Source: Pedobacter arcticus A12
GTDB lineage: Bacteria > Bacteroidota > Bacteroidia > Sphingobacteriales > Sphingobacteriaceae
Assembly (NCBI RefSeq): GCF_000302595.1
Contig: NZ_JH947127.1
Location: 310,001 to 374,000 of the forward strand
Reading direction: 5' to 3'
DNA: 64,000 nucleotides
This document shows positions 1 through 9,931 of this stretch, piece by piece. Made by a program: the position numbers and the translations under genes. Below the pieces are notes generated by a model. The model was not told where the DNA came from. It did not search any database and was given only the letters and a program-made list of their open reading frames with translations. The stretch's first letter is position 1; each line of letters begins with the position of its first letter.

Positions 1-356
1 ATGTGAGCACAATTGATCTAAAATCTAGCAAAAAAGTAGAATTTATATATTCGGGTAATCAACAATTTCCATCGGACGCCCGCGAACAATGGACAGATTC
101 CTGCAATTTGTTAGCGATAAAAGAAGGTGTTGTTATTGGTTACGATAGAAACGATGTTACTTTAAATACTTTTAGAGAAAAGGGATTTTTGGTAATCGCT
201 GTGAAAGAGCTTCTACAGAAATTTGAGAGTGGCGAACTAAATCCAGAAACATTAGAAAATACTTTTATTACTATTCCTTCAGCAGAATTATCACGAGCTA
301 GAGGGGGATTTCATTGTATGAGTATGCCGATTTTGAGGGATGAGTTAGGTAGTTAG
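1..356 (+). CDS. Arginine deiminase-type amidinohydrolase, C-terminal part (cut by window edge)
   Basis: The open frame runs off the left edge, so only about 117 C-terminal residues are visible; the GTG at base 3 is probably internal. The end contains ELSRARGGFHCMSMPIL, the pattern around the catalytic cysteine of arginine deiminases (arginine to citrulline plus ammonia), with the Cys 13 residues from the stop. The next gene is a citrulline-type hydrolase of the same fold and the one after is arginine decarboxylase, which supports an arginine-degradation role. The family fold is clear; the exact substrate is inferred from the motif and neighbours. Confidence 0.8.
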   Translation, partial: VSTIDLKSSKKVEFIYSGNQQFPSDAREQWTDSCNLLAIKEGVVIGYDRNDVTLNTFREKGFLVIAVKELLQKFESGELNPETLENTFITIPSAELSRARGGFHCMSMPILRDELGS

Positions 357-488
357 TTGGTTAGTAAAGTCCCTGGTCGGGTGTCCGAAGTCAGAACTTA
401 TCTACAAAGAGTCTAAGTTGGAAATGGACAACTAAGCTACGGACTGCGGACAAAAAACATCCGACTAATAATACGTTATAAAAGCACC

Positions 489-1400
489 ATGCAAAGCACT
501 GCAAATATATTAATGATCAGACCGGTAGCATTCGGCTTTAATCCTCAAACGGAGGGAAATACCTTCCAACATCAGCCAGAAGCAGGTAAAGTTCAAGAAA
601 GGGCATTGGCAGAGTTTAACCAGTTTGTGACTAAACTGAGGTTAAATCATATCAACGTGATCGTGATTGAAGACACTCTAAAGCCCCATACTCCAGATTC
701 TATTTTCCCGAACAACTGGGTTTCTTTTCATAACGACGGAAGTGTTTACGTTTATCCGATGCAGGCAGAAAATCGCAGAAATGAGCGTAGAGACGATATT
801 CTGGATGTTTTGAGCACTCAGTTTGATATCACAGAAATTAATGATTTAACTTTTACCGAGGATCGGGGAGAATATTTAGAAGGGACGGGTAGTATGGTTT
901 TAGACCGAGATTATAAAATCGCTTATGCTTGCCTTTCAATCCGCACAAATCCGAAAGCATTAGAAGTTTTTTGCAACGAAAGTGGCTATGAACCAATTAC
1001 TTTCCATGGTTTTGATGAACATGAGAACCCTATTTATCATACCAACGTGATGATGTGCGTTGCGGAAAAATTTGTGGTAATCTGTTTAGAAAGCATTTCT
1101 GACCCATTGGAAAAAGAAAAGCTGGTTAATTCTTTTAAAAAGACGGAGAAAGAAATCATCGAAATCAGTTTTGAGCAGATGAACAGTTTTGCTGGCAACA
1201 TGTTAGAAGTTAAAAACACTTTAAACCAAACGTTTTTAGTGATGAGCGAGAGCGCAAAAAATAGTTTAGTAGCAAATCAAATTGCGACGATCAATAAATA
1301 CGCTGAGATTTTGTATTCGCCCATACCAACTATTGAAAAAATTGGTGGCGGTAGCGCAAGATGTATGATGGCGGAGATTCATTTGGATAAACGGAATTAG
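489..1400 (+). CDS. ctlX: Citrulline utilization hydrolase CtlX-type amidinotransferase-fold protein
   Basis: 303 residues, full length for the family. The C-terminal GGGSARCMMAEIHL places the nucleophilic Cys at about residue 292. An NNWVSFH segment and a conserved HENPIYHTNVMM stretch carry the other expected active-site positions. The family belongs to the arginine deiminase/DDAH superfamily and in Bacteroidetes sits beside arginine or ornithine genes, where a citrulline-hydrolysing role is proposed. It lies between an arginine deiminase-type gene and arginine decarboxylase, all on the same strand but with 130-290 bp gaps, so separate promoters are possible. It is a cytosolic protein with no signal peptide. 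Confidence 0.8.
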   Translation: MQSTANILMIRPVAFGFNPQTEGNTFQHQPEAGKVQERALAEFNQFVTKLRLNHINVIVIEDTLKPHTPDSIFPNNWVSFHNDGSVYVYPMQAENRRNERRDDILDVLSTQFDITEINDLTFTEDRGEYLEGTGSMVLDRDYKIAYACLSIRTNPKALEVFCNESGYEPITFHGFDEHENPIYHTNVMMCVAEKFVVICLESISDPLEKEKLVNSFKKTEKEIIEISFEQMNSFAGNMLEVKNTLNQTFLVMSESAKNSLVANQIATINKYAEILYSPIPTIEKIGGGSARCMMAEIHLDKRN

Positions 1401-1504
1401 AAAAATTTCATCTATGATTGGTGATCATACTAACCATAAGGAAAAATAGGAAAGGAAAAATTGGTTCTGCGTAAGGGATAATAACGAAAATCCTTTTTGC
1501 TATT

Positions 1505-1522
1505 CTGAGCGGAGTCGAAGAA
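1505..1522. repeat. Dispersed repeat, CTGAGCGGAGTCGAAG family, copy 1
   Basis: CTGAGCGGAGTCGAAG lies in the 286-bp gap between ctlX and the decarboxylase gene. Related copies occur at 30646, 46373 and, reversed and variant, at 62172. The repeats are always outside protein-coding sequence. Confidence 0.6.
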
Positions 1523-1686
1523 TTTGCAAAAAGATTGAAGTGGATAGCCCGACCCGATCAAAGGAGGGATACGCTCAAAACATTTGACTCACTAAACAAC
1601 AAAATTGCGGAACGGATATTGTAAAACTTTTATAAACCTTACATTATTTCATTATTTAATCACATTTTTGCAAAAAAAATTAATAA

Positions 1687-3078
1687 ATGCAGAGCTACGA
1701 AGAATTTTTGGACCTAAGCGTTGGTTTTCCACAGGAAGGTTTTGACATTATTGATGACGAACTTTATTTCCATGATTTGAATTTGATGGAAATGATAGAA
1801 ACTTACGGCACTCCCTTAAGATTCACCTACTTACCTATCATCAGTAAAAAAATTCAGCAGGCGAAAATTCTTTTTCAGACTGCGATTATTAAAAATAATT
1901 ACCGCGGAACTTACAAGTATTGTTATTGCACCAAAAGTTCGCATTTTAAACATATCGTTGAAGAAGCTTTAAAAAACGACATCCACTTAGAAACATCTTC
2001 TGCTTTTGACATGCCGATGATTGATGCGTTGGAGAAAAAAGGCACTTTAACAAAAGATATTACGGTAATCTGCAACGGTTTTAAAACTTTCCAATACAAG
2101 CAATATCTGATTGATATGTTGCATGACGGTTTTAAAAATATTATTCCGGTTTTAGATAACAAAGAGGAATTCAATTTATATGATGATGAAATTGAAATGG
2201 ACACGCCTTGTAATTTAGGGATAAGAATTGCAGCCGAAGAACAACCAGATTCGCAATTTTACACCTCACGTTTGGGAATAAGATTAGAGGATGTGCTAGA
2301 TTTTTACAATAATAAAATTGTTAAAAACCCAAACTTTAGAGTTAAACTACTACACTTTTTTATTAATTCTGGAATATCTGACACGCCATATTACTGGAAC
2401 GAACTAGAGAAATACGTAACGCTTTATTGCAAGTTCAAGAAAATAAATCCGCATTTAGATACTTTAGATATTGGTGGCGGTATGCCGTTTAAAGATTCTT
2501 TGGTTTTTGATTTCGATTATGAGTACATGATCAATGAAATTGTGAAACGTATTAAAGAAATTTGTGCAGAACATGAAGTAATTGAACCCGATATTATTAC
2601 CGAGTTTGGAAAATATACTGTGGCGGAGGCTTCTGGAATTTTATATAAAGTTTTAGGTCGTAAACAGCAGAACGACCGTGAAAAATGGTTGATGTTGGAT
2701 GGTTCTTTTATAACCAACCTACCAGATGTTTGGGCGATGAACCAACGTTATGTTTTGCTTCCGATCAATAATTGGGACAGCGAATATGAGCGTGTAAACT
2801 TAGGTGGAATTACTTGCGACGGACAGGATTATTACAACCAGGAAGCCCACGTAGGTAACGTATTTATGCCAAAAACACGTAAAGTGCAGTTCTTAGGTTT
2901 CTTTAACACAGGTGCTTACCAGGAAGTTTTAAGTGGTTATGGTGGAATTCATCATTGCTTACTGCCATCGCCAAAGCAGGTTATCATCCGTAGAAATCGC
3001 GATGAAACTTTTAATTACGAAGTTTTTGGGGAGGAACAGAACAGCAAGCAGGTGATGAAGATTTTAGGTTATCTATAA
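1687..3078 (+). CDS. speA: Arginine decarboxylase, PLP-dependent alanine-racemase-fold type
   Basis: 463 residues, the compact form seen in Bacteroidetes. The first half is the TIM-barrel PLP domain with the likely Schiff-base lysine K83 in CTKSSHF and the phosphate-binding DIGGGMPF segment. The C-terminal half has TCDGQDYY with Cys377, the decarboxylase cysteine motif that comes from the partner subunit in this fold. It converts arginine to agmatine for polyamine synthesis. The leader is AT-rich and lacks a Shine-Dalgarno sequence. A hairpin terminator follows 30 bp after the stop. The sequence would also fit an annotation as a biosynthetic arginine/ornithine-type decarboxylase; arginine is preferred from length and neighbours. 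Confidence 0.85.
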   Translation: MQSYEEFLDLSVGFPQEGFDIIDDELYFHDLNLMEMIETYGTPLRFTYLPIISKKIQQAKILFQTAIIKNNYRGTYKYCYCTKSSHFKHIVEEALKNDIHLETSSAFDMPMIDALEKKGTLTKDITVICNGFKTFQYKQYLIDMLHDGFKNIIPVLDNKEEFNLYDDEIEMDTPCNLGIRIAAEEQPDSQFYTSRLGIRLEDVLDFYNNKIVKNPNFRVKLLHFFINSGISDTPYYWNELEKYVTLYCKFKKINPHLDTLDIGGGMPFKDSLVFDFDYEYMINEIVKRIKEICAEHEVIEPDIITEFGKYTVAEASGILYKVLGRKQQNDREKWLMLDGSFITNLPDVWAMNQRYVLLPINNWDSEYERVNLGGITCDGQDYYNQEAHVGNVFMPKTRKVQFLGFFNTGAYQEVLSGYGGIHHCLLPSPKQVIIRRNRDETFNYEVFGEEQNSKQVMKILGYL

Positions 3079-3109
3079 AGATTTAGAATCTAAACCTTAA
3101 AACAAAAAA

Positions 3110-3136
3110 GCTACTTAATTTTAAAAATTAAGAAGC
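3110..3136. terminator. Bidirectional terminator between speA and cstA
   Basis: GCTACTTAATTTT pairs with AAAATTAAGAAGC (one mismatch, 1-nt centre). A T-run follows on the plus strand and an A-run precedes it, so it can serve both convergent genes. Confidence 0.75.
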
Positions 3137-3158
3137 CTTTTTTGTACACTGATAAAAT

Positions 3159-4595
3159 CTACAACTTAATCTCGCGTTTTTCTTTTCTAATTTTAAAGAT
3201 AATCCATAACACAGAAGCAGAAGATACAATTAGTGCAGCTATATACGATATCGTGGCTGTGAGATTTAAGCCTTCTGGTGCAATAAACAGATAAGATGTT
3301 ACTACTGCTGTCATAAATACCGCTGGAACTAACGAAATCCAGTAATTCTTACCCGACTTTACCAGAAACATTGTAATGGTCCATAAAACCACAGTTGCCA
3401 ATGTTTGGTTAGCCCAAGCAAAATATCTCCACACAATTGCAAAATCTAGCTGTGTTAACAGATAAGCAATTACAAAAAGCGGAAGACTAATTAAAAATCT
3501 ATTTAGAATTGGACCCTGTTTACTTTTAAAAATATCGGCAATAATCAAACGGGCACTTCTAAAAGCTGTATCTCCAGAAGTGATTGGTGCAGCTACAACA
3601 CCCAATAATGCTAAAATACCTCCTATTTTTCCAAGTAAAGAGTAAGAAATCTCGTTAACTACAAAGGCTGCATTTCCGCCCTGCCCCTCCATAACTTCGT
3701 TCAGCTCTTTAATCCCTCCAAAAAAGGACATTCCAATTGCAGCCCAAACCAAAGCCACTATACCTTCGGTAACCATTGTACCAAAAAATATAGACCTACC
3801 TTGCTTTTCGTTAGTCATACAACGAGCCATTAAAGGCGATTGTGTAGCATGAAAACCCGATATAGCACCACAGGCAATCGTTACAAAAACGAAAGGAAAA
3901 ATTGGAAAAGTATCGGGATTTGAATGGAAGTTTTTAAGATTTGCTAAAGTAACTTCTGGCACATGAATATCGGCTTTAAACATCATCACAAAAATACCTA
4001 CAACCATAAAAAGTAAGGCTATTCCAAATAAGGGATAAATTTTTCCGATGAGTTTATCTATAGGTAGTACAGTAGACAAAATATAGTACACAAAAATAAT
4101 TGCTACCCAAAAAGTGATTCCGCCGAAACCGCCACTAATCCCTACAAGAATTTTAGCTGGCCCCATTATAAAAACGGTACCCACCATAATCAGTAACACT
4201 ACGGAAAATATCCGCATAAATTGCTTCACATTATTCCCCAGGTAGTAACCAGAAATTTCTGTGATGCTCTCGCCATTGTGTTTAACAGATAGCATTCCAG
4301 AAAAATAATCATGCACACCGCCGGCAAACAAAGTTCCCAAAACAATCCACAAAAACGCCACCGGCCCCCACATTGCCCCAGCTACTGCTCCGAAAATCGG
4401 GCCCAAGCCGGCAATATTTAAAAACTGTATTAAAAAAATTTTCCAAACCGGTAGCGGAACAAAATCAACACCATCAGCCATGCTAACTGCAGGTGTTTTT
4501 CGATTGGGATCAATACCGAAAATATTTTGGGATATTTTAGATAATACAAAATAGCCTATAATTAGCGCTATTATTGAAGCAATTAAAGAAATCAT
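3159..4595 (-). CDS. cstA: Carbon starvation protein A (CstA) family transporter
   Basis: 478 residues, almost entirely hydrophobic with roughly a dozen membrane segments. It starts with a TM helix, then FGIDPNRKTPAVSMADGVD and the diagnostic NIAGLGPIFGAVAGAMWGP and GGVHDYFSGMLSVKH segments of CstA. It is much shorter than E. coli CstA (about 700 residues) and is the short form common in Bacteroidetes. Known family members import peptides or pyruvate when carbon is limiting. A divergent ROK regulator lies upstream and serine dehydratase, which makes pyruvate, lies beyond that. The substrate cannot be read from the sequence. Confidence 0.88.
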   Translation of the reverse strand: MISLIASIIALIIGYFVLSKISQNIFGIDPNRKTPAVSMADGVDFVPLPVWKIFLIQFLNIAGLGPIFGAVAGAMWGPVAFLWIVLGTLFAGGVHDYFSGMLSVKHNGESITEISGYYLGNNVKQFMRIFSVVLLIMVGTVFIMGPAKILVGISGGFGGITFWVAIIFVYYILSTVLPIDKLIGKIYPLFGIALLFMVVGIFVMMFKADIHVPEVTLANLKNFHSNPDTFPIFPFVFVTIACGAISGFHATQSPLMARCMTNEKQGRSIFFGTMVTEGIVALVWAAIGMSFFGGIKELNEVMEGQGGNAAFVVNEISYSLLGKIGGILALLGVVAAPITSGDTAFRSARLIIADIFKSKQGPILNRFLISLPLFVIAYLLTQLDFAIVWRYFAWANQTLATVVLWTITMFLVKSGKNYWISLVPAVFMTAVVTSYLFIAPEGLNLTATISYIAALIVSSASVLWIIFKIRKEKREIKL

Positions 4596-4893
4596 TAAAT
4601 AGTGTTAGGTTTGGTTTAATAGAGCGTTAAGATCTAAACTTTAAAGTTAGTTAAAAATTTAAAAAAGATGGCATTCTTATTTAAATTTATAAAATTTCTC
4701 AAAACACTCAATATCAAATAGATTGTCAAAAATGTTATTTTAGAATTCATTGTTTATGCATGAAAAATTTATAGATAATAACGCTTAAAATACTATTGAA
4801 GAACTTTATTTATTCGATGAATAATTCAACATTTATAAAACAATTCTGTAGATTCAACGTGTAAAACATTTAAATCCTTAATTAGGATAATTT
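4596..4893. other. Divergent intergenic region cstA / ROK gene
   Basis: About 300 AT-rich bases between two divergent starts, so it must hold both promoters. I see no hairpin, riboswitch or clear operator; only scattered A/T runs. Confidence 0.5.
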
Positions 4894-6105
4894 ATGACTT
4901 TCTTCAACGAGCTAATCAGCAAAGACATCACTGGCGTTGCTTATAAAAATATCAATATTAAGAAATCTGTGATTTCTTACTTTGCCAACACAGGTGATTC
5001 TACCATCGCAGAACTATGCAAAGAGCTTTCTTTAAGCGCTCCAAAAATCAACAATATTTTTAATGAGCTTATTAATGATGGGTTGGTAAAAGATTACGGA
5101 AAAGTGGACTCAACAGGCGGAAGAAGACCCAATGTTTATGGTTTAGTACCCGAATCTGCTTTTTTTGTGGGGGTTGATATTAAGCAAGACCACATTGTGC
5201 TGGGGATTTCGGATTTAAAGAAAAACATGGTAAAATTGGTGGAACATCAAGCTTTTCGGCTAACCAATGATGAAAAATCTTTAGAAAATCTATGTAAACT
5301 GATTAAGAACTTTATTGATAGTGTTGACGTACCAAAAGAGAACATCCTCGGTATTGGAGTAAATTTTGGCAGCGTAATAAACTATTCTACAGGTTACAGC
5401 TACAGCTTCTATCATTTTAGCGTGGAACCTTTAAGTGAGGTAATGGAACGTCAAATTGGTTATAAAGTTTTTCTGGAAAATGATTCTAAGGCGATGGCTT
5501 TTGGTGAATTTACTTCTGGGGTTGTAAAAGACGAAAAAAATGTCTTGTTCTTAAACCTAGACTTCGGAATTGGCTTAGGTGTGATTATAAACAGTCAACT
5601 GTATTACGGAAAATCTGGTTTTTCGGGAGAATTTGGTCATATCCCAATTTTTGATAACCAAATAATATGCAAATGTGGAAAAAAAGGCTGTTTAGAAACT
5701 GAGGCTTCCGGGTGGGCTTTGGTGAGAATGTTTAAGGAACGCGTGGAAGCTGGCTTTTCTTCATCAATAAAAACAAAATTAGAGGATGTAACTTTAGATA
5801 CGATTATTGAGGCTGCTAATAATGACGACATGCTTTCAATAGAATTAATCACCGAAATTGGCGAAAAACTAGGCAGAGGCATTGCGTTGTTAATCAACAT
5901 CTTCAACCCCGAATTGATTGTTATGGGTGGGCTACTTTCCACCACGGGCGAATATTTACGTTTACCTATTAAAAGTTCTATCAACAAATACTCGTTAAGC
6001 TTATTAAATGCTGATACACAATTAAAAACATCAAAACTTGGCGACAAAGCAGGAGTTATAGGCGCTTGCTTATTGGTTCGAAATAGATTACTTAGCCTTA
6101 GCTAG
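4894..6105 (+). CDS. ROK family transcriptional regulator / sugar kinase-like protein
   Basis: 403 residues. The N-terminal 75 residues form a winged helix (TIAELCKELSLSAPKINNIFNELINDGLV). From about residue 85 the ROK kinase fold follows, with FVGVDIKQDHIVLGISD, the LNLDFGIGLGV loop, and the zinc site H249 plus CKCGKKGC (C259, C261, C266). NagC/Mlc-type members repress sugar genes and release DNA on binding a sugar or sugar phosphate. It is divergent from cstA and convergent with sdaA, so a role in carbon-source switching is plausible but not shown. Confidence 0.85.
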   Translation: MTFFNELISKDITGVAYKNINIKKSVISYFANTGDSTIAELCKELSLSAPKINNIFNELINDGLVKDYGKVDSTGGRRPNVYGLVPESAFFVGVDIKQDHIVLGISDLKKNMVKLVEHQAFRLTNDEKSLENLCKLIKNFIDSVDVPKENILGIGVNFGSVINYSTGYSYSFYHFSVEPLSEVMERQIGYKVFLENDSKAMAFGEFTSGVVKDEKNVLFLNLDFGIGLGVIINSQLYYGKSGFSGEFGHIPIFDNQIICKCGKKGCLETEASGWALVRMFKERVEAGFSSSIKTKLEDVTLDTIIEAANNDDMLSIELITEIGEKLGRGIALLINIFNPELIVMGGLLSTTGEYLRLPIKSSINKYSLSLLNADTQLKTSKLGDKAGVIGACLLVRNRLLSLS

Positions 6106-6109
6106 CGCA

Positions 6110-7540
6110 TTAACAATCGCAAAGGCTAATCGGAATATTTACAGCCAAGCCACCTTCAGAGGTCTCTTTGTATTTTGAGTTCATATCTAATGCAGTTTGC
6201 CACATTGTTTTTACCACACCGTCTAACGTAACTTTTGCAAGATCTGGTTCTCCGTTAATGGCAAGTTGCGCCGCGGTTATTGCTTTTATAGCCCCCATTG
6301 TGTTACGCTCGATACAAGGTACTTGCACCAATCCAGCAATTGGATCGCAAGTTAAACCTAAATGATGTTCCATGGCAATTTCTGCAGCCATTAAACACTG
6401 ATCTGGCCGGCCACCCAGTAATTCGGTTAATGCCGATGCTGCCATTGAAGAACTTACGCCGATTTCTGCCTGACAACCGCCCATTGCGGCAGAAATTGTA
6501 GCACCGTTTTTAAAAATACTGCCAATTTCAGCTGCGTTAAGTAAAAACTTAAATATAGATTCTTCGGAAAAACCCTTACAAAAGACAACATAGTAAAGCA
6601 AAACTGCTGGCAAAACTCCAGCAGACCCGTTTGTAGGTGCTGTAACGATTCTTCCAAATGCAGCGTTTTCTTCGTTAACAGCCAATGCAAAACAGCTCAC
6701 CCAAGCCAGCGTATACTGAAAACCATCTCCACTTTTACGTATTGCTTGCATCCACGTTTCTACATCATGGTATTGGTGATTCAGCAATAGTCTCGTGTTA
6801 TGTTCAGCAGCTCGTCGCTTAACATTTAAGCCGCCTGGCAATGTACCGGCTGTATGACAACCCTTATAAATACTCGCCAGCATCACCTCCCAAATATTAG
6901 CCATCTTAGCTCTAATCGCCTTCTCCTCCATTTTAACCTTTTCATTTCCAAGTACAACAGTGCTTATCGGAAACCCTGTAATGTTGCACCATTTAAGTAA
7001 CTCGGTAGCATTATCAGAAGGATAAGGAAAAACGAAACTCTTCTCTTCAATCTCTTTTTCGTCTTGCTTTTGAATCATTCCGCCACCAACAGAGAAAAAT
7101 GTTTCTTTAAATTCTTCTCCTGAACGTAAAAAAGCTTGAAAAGCCAGTGCATTGGGGTGGTAATTCAAGGATTCGTTCATCAAGAATATGATATTATCCT
7201 GCATAGAGAAAATAATTTCATGTTCGCCACCTAATCGTAGAGATTTATTATTTTTTATTTCCTCGATTACCGACTCTAACGTATCCACAGGCATCTCTAC
7301 AGGATCAAAACCTGCCAAACCTAAAACAACAGCCTTATCCGTACCGTGACCAATACCTGTTTTAGATAGAGAGCCATATAAAATAACATTGACTACCAAA
7401 ACCTCTGTTAAACTGTTACATCTTTTGTTTAACGAAGCAACAAATCGCTGTGCTGCTCTCCAAGGACCTAAGGTATGAGAACTGGAAGGACCGATCCCCA
7501 CTTTTAGTATATCAAACACTGAAATTTTTGACTGAATCAT
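6110..7540 (-). CDS. sdaA: L-serine ammonia-lyase (iron-sulfur, single-chain type)
   Basis: 476 residues with the beta domain first ([16 protein letters not shown] near the N-terminus) and the alpha domain second ([14 protein letters not shown], the [27 protein letters not shown] region in two pieces, and [13 protein letters not shown]). The cysteines of the latter segments are those that bind the [4Fe-4S] cluster. The enzyme turns L-serine into pyruvate and ammonia in the cytosol. It stands alone on the minus strand, its stop only 4 bp from the convergent ROK gene. Confidence 0.92.
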   Translation of the reverse strand: MIQSKISVFDILKVGIGPSSSHTLGPWRAAQRFVASLNKRCNSLTEVLVVNVILYGSLSKTGIGHGTDKAVVLGLAGFDPVEMPVDTLESVIEEIKNNKSLRLGGEHEIIFSMQDNIIFLMNESLNYHPNALAFQAFLRSGEEFKETFFSVGGGMIQKQDEKEIEEKSFVFPYPSDNATELLKWCNITGFPISTVVLGNEKVKMEEKAIRAKMANIWEVMLASIYKGCHTAGTLPGGLNVKRRAAEHNTRLLLNHQYHDVETWMQAIRKSGDGFQYTLAWVSCFALAVNEENAAFGRIVTAPTNGSAGVLPAVLLYYVVFCKGFSEESIFKFLLNAAEIGSIFKNGATISAAMGGCQAEIGVSSSMAASALTELLGGRPDQCLMAAEIAMEHHLGLTCDPIAGLVQVPCIERNTMGAIKAITAAQLAINGEPDLAKVTLDGVVKTMWQTALDMNSKYKETSEGGLAVNIPISLCDC

Positions 7541-7668
7541 TGTCGGTTATAATTAACGCTATTATATGTTTAAAGGGAGTTTTTCGCACCTAAACGGGTA
7601 CACTATTTACTAAGTTAACAGTTTGTTATCTGAGTTTGCATATTGTTATAAAATCCGATGCTTAGATT

Positions 7669-8703
7669 CTATAACTTATCAATATCTAATCCGTTTTTTT
7701 TGTAAATGGATTGGAGACTTATTAGTTGTGCTTGTTGTTGCTTACTTTCTTCGGCAGCATCCATAAAAGCCAAAATCTGCATCGTTTCTAATGCAGAAAC
7801 AGGTGCTATCCCTGTACTAAAGAATTTAATAACTTCTTTTAGAAGTGGATTATACCCAGTGAAAGGACCTAGTTGAACAAGCTCTTTTTCACAAAAACAG
7901 GTTCCGCCAAAATCTGCTTTACCAGTTCTTAAACCAGTAAAAGTGCCTATTCTTCCATCATCCCAAATTCCCGTAACCACATCTGTAAATTCTGTTGAAA
8001 CTTGCGAAACTGATTTACAATTTGGACCCATTACAGAAAAAAGCATCTCCACGCCGTGAATCCCATACCAGTATAAGTCTGGATGAGTTACTTCAAGGGT
8101 TGCCGGACTGTATGTGCTTACCCCTTTTACCTCGCCGAAGGCTCCAGAAAGCACACGCTGCACTCCTGGCATATAACGAAGCGATGATGATGAAAAAACC
8201 GGAACGTTTTTTTGTTTAGCCGTCGAAAATATCTTGGCAGCATCTAACAGTGATGCAGCTATTGGCTTATCTATAAACAGTGGTTTACCGGCATTAATGA
8301 CTTGTAATGCTTGAGACAAATGCATTCTACCGTCATTTGTTTCTAACAGCACTACATCTACTTGACGCAACAACTCGGTAATTGATGCAACAATTTTAAC
8401 AGCATACTTCTGAACGTCTTCGGTGTACTTTGGTATTCGCTCAGATGCACTTTTTATGGTTTGACTACCGAAGGGATAAGCCGCAACCACCTGATAATTA
8501 TCAAAATCGCTAGGGTTAGTATTGATGGCTTTTGTAAACGCTAAGCTATGCGAAGTATCTAAGCCAATTATTCCAATCCGCTTACCTTTTATTGCGGGCA
8601 TTTGGTCGGCATATAAAAAGGAAGGCATCAGTCCTATACCCAAACCTGTTAATGTTGTATTCTTTAAAAAATTTCTTCGGCTGATGTATTTTTTAAAACG
8701 CAT
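7669..8703 (-). CDS. Gfo/Idh/MocA family oxidoreductase with twin-arginine signal
   Basis: 344 residues. The N-terminus SRRNFLKNTTLTGLGIG is a Tat-type signal, so the protein is probably exported folded with its nucleotide cofactor. The Rossmann part begins at KGKRIGIIGLDTSHSLAF and IDKPIAAS matches the conserved EKP-like motif of the family. It is the last gene of the five-gene minus-strand block starting at 13732, separated from the DapA-like gene by 163 bp. Substrate unknown; such exported members are common in Bacteroidetes sugar loci. Confidence 0.75.
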   Translation of the reverse strand: MRFKKYISRRNFLKNTTLTGLGIGLMPSFLYADQMPAIKGKRIGIIGLDTSHSLAFTKAINTNPSDFDNYQVVAAYPFGSQTIKSASERIPKYTEDVQKYAVKIVASITELLRQVDVVLLETNDGRMHLSQALQVINAGKPLFIDKPIAASLLDAAKIFSTAKQKNVPVFSSSSLRYMPGVQRVLSGAFGEVKGVSTYSPATLEVTHPDLYWYGIHGVEMLFSVMGPNCKSVSQVSTEFTDVVTGIWDDGRIGTFTGLRTGKADFGGTCFCEKELVQLGPFTGYNPLLKEVIKFFSTGIAPVSALETMQILAFMDAAEESKQQQAQLISLQSIYKKNGLDIDKL

Positions 8704-8866
8704 TTAAATAGTATTAGATCTAACATGAAGGTTTAGGCTAGGTATAGCTAATTTAGCCATCAACAGTCTTAACAAACACTTTCATAATTTAGTAAAACAG
8801 CGACATTTTTTTAAGTTTTCAAACGAAGAAAGCAAAGGTAAACATTGCTTTCTTCGCCCAAATCTT

Positions 8867-9931
8867 TTACGCTCCCTGATTCTTTAAAAATGTTTTAACA
8901 AATTCATCATCATTTAAATGAGGATATGCTTTGTAAACTCTTTCAATCTCTTCCATTTGTCCGTTAGAGAGTTCTTCTTTAGGGTTTAAACACCACCTGC
9001 CTTCTAACAAACCTTGGCGTCGCAATACTTCGTGAATCCCGGGGATACAACCATGAAAACCATGTGAAGGATCAAACATTGCTGCATTGGTATCGGTAAC
9101 TTCTACACCTTTAGTCAATAACTCATTTGCTTGCGTTGCAGTTGGGTTTAACCTGTAAGCTTTTATATCATTCAATAACTCAACGGCTTTGGTAGTCCAA
9201 ACTGCCCAATGCCCTAAAAGACCACCGATAAAAGGCTTTTCTACTGTTTTTCCGTTAATATCAAAACGATAAGTGGTTAATAAATCTGCAACTATATTAT
9301 CATCGTTTCCGGTATACATGGCTATTTGATTGCAACGCTTTGAGTGTGCAACCGCTCGCATTACATCCAAAGTTTGGTATCGATTAAACGATGCGCATTT
9401 AATAGCTTCCACGTTTTCTATTTCGGCAAAAGCTAACCAAAAGTCGTAACTAAAAATACGTCCACCAACGGAAGGTTGTAGGTAAAAACCGAATACCGGA
9501 ATCACAGCAGCAACAGCTTTTACCCTGCCTAATATTTGTGCTTCTGACCAGTCTTGTAAACCGCCCATACTCAACAAACCTATATCGTAGCCGTGTTTTA
9601 GAGCTATTTTAGATTCGTTTACGGCTTGCGCTGTTGGTCCGCATATTCCTGCTACTTTAAGAAATGGTCTGTCTAAATCTGCATTTGATATTTCTTCAGC
9701 AGCCAATGCTAATACTTTTTCGTAAAGATTCACCTCGGGATCGCGAATTTCGAACTGGGTTGAATGTACACCAACCGCAATTCCACCTGCCCCGCTAGCC
9801 ATATAGTAACGGCTCAACTGCCTTTGCATTCTTTCATCAAGTTGCCTCTCAGCATTTAGTGCCAATGGATGTGCAGGAATAACAGTACCTGCATGCAAAT
9901 GTTTTCTTAATTCTTCTGATAACTGATTCAT
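8867..9931 (-). CDS. Dihydrodipicolinate synthase (DapA/NAL) family lyase
   Basis: 354 residues, TIM-barrel aldolase fold. The probable Schiff-base lysine is in VEAIKCASFNRYQ, the catalytic tyrosine in VFGFYLQPS, and a GAGGIAVGVHSTQFE segment replaces the usual GTTGE pyruvate-binding loop. It is about 60 residues longer than DapA and lies in a sugar-type operon, so a keto-acid aldolase or dehydratase is more likely than lysine synthesis. Start and upstream stop share one base (TAATG), suggesting translational coupling to the epimerase-like gene. Confidence 0.72.
   Translation of the reverse strand: MNQLSEELRKHLHAGTVIPAHPLALNAERQLDERMQRQLSRYYMASGAGGIAVGVHSTQFEIRDPEVNLYEKVLALAAEEISNADLDRPFLKVAGICGPTAQAVNESKIALKHGYDIGLLSMGGLQDWSEAQILGRVKAVAAVIPVFGFYLQPSVGGRIFSYDFWLAFAEIENVEAIKCASFNRYQTLDVMRAVAHSKRCNQIAMYTGNDDNIVADLLTTYRFDINGKTVEKPFIGGLLGHWAVWTTKAVELLNDIKAYRLNPTATQANELLTKGVEVTDTNAAMFDPSHGFHGCIPGIHEVLRRQGLLEGRWCLNPKEELSNGQMEEIERVYKAYPHLNDDEFVKTFLKNQGA

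Noticed and set aside
4596-4893. Riboswitch upstream of cstA or the ROK gene
   Set aside because: The sequence is AT-rich with no conserved stem-loop set that I can match to a known class.
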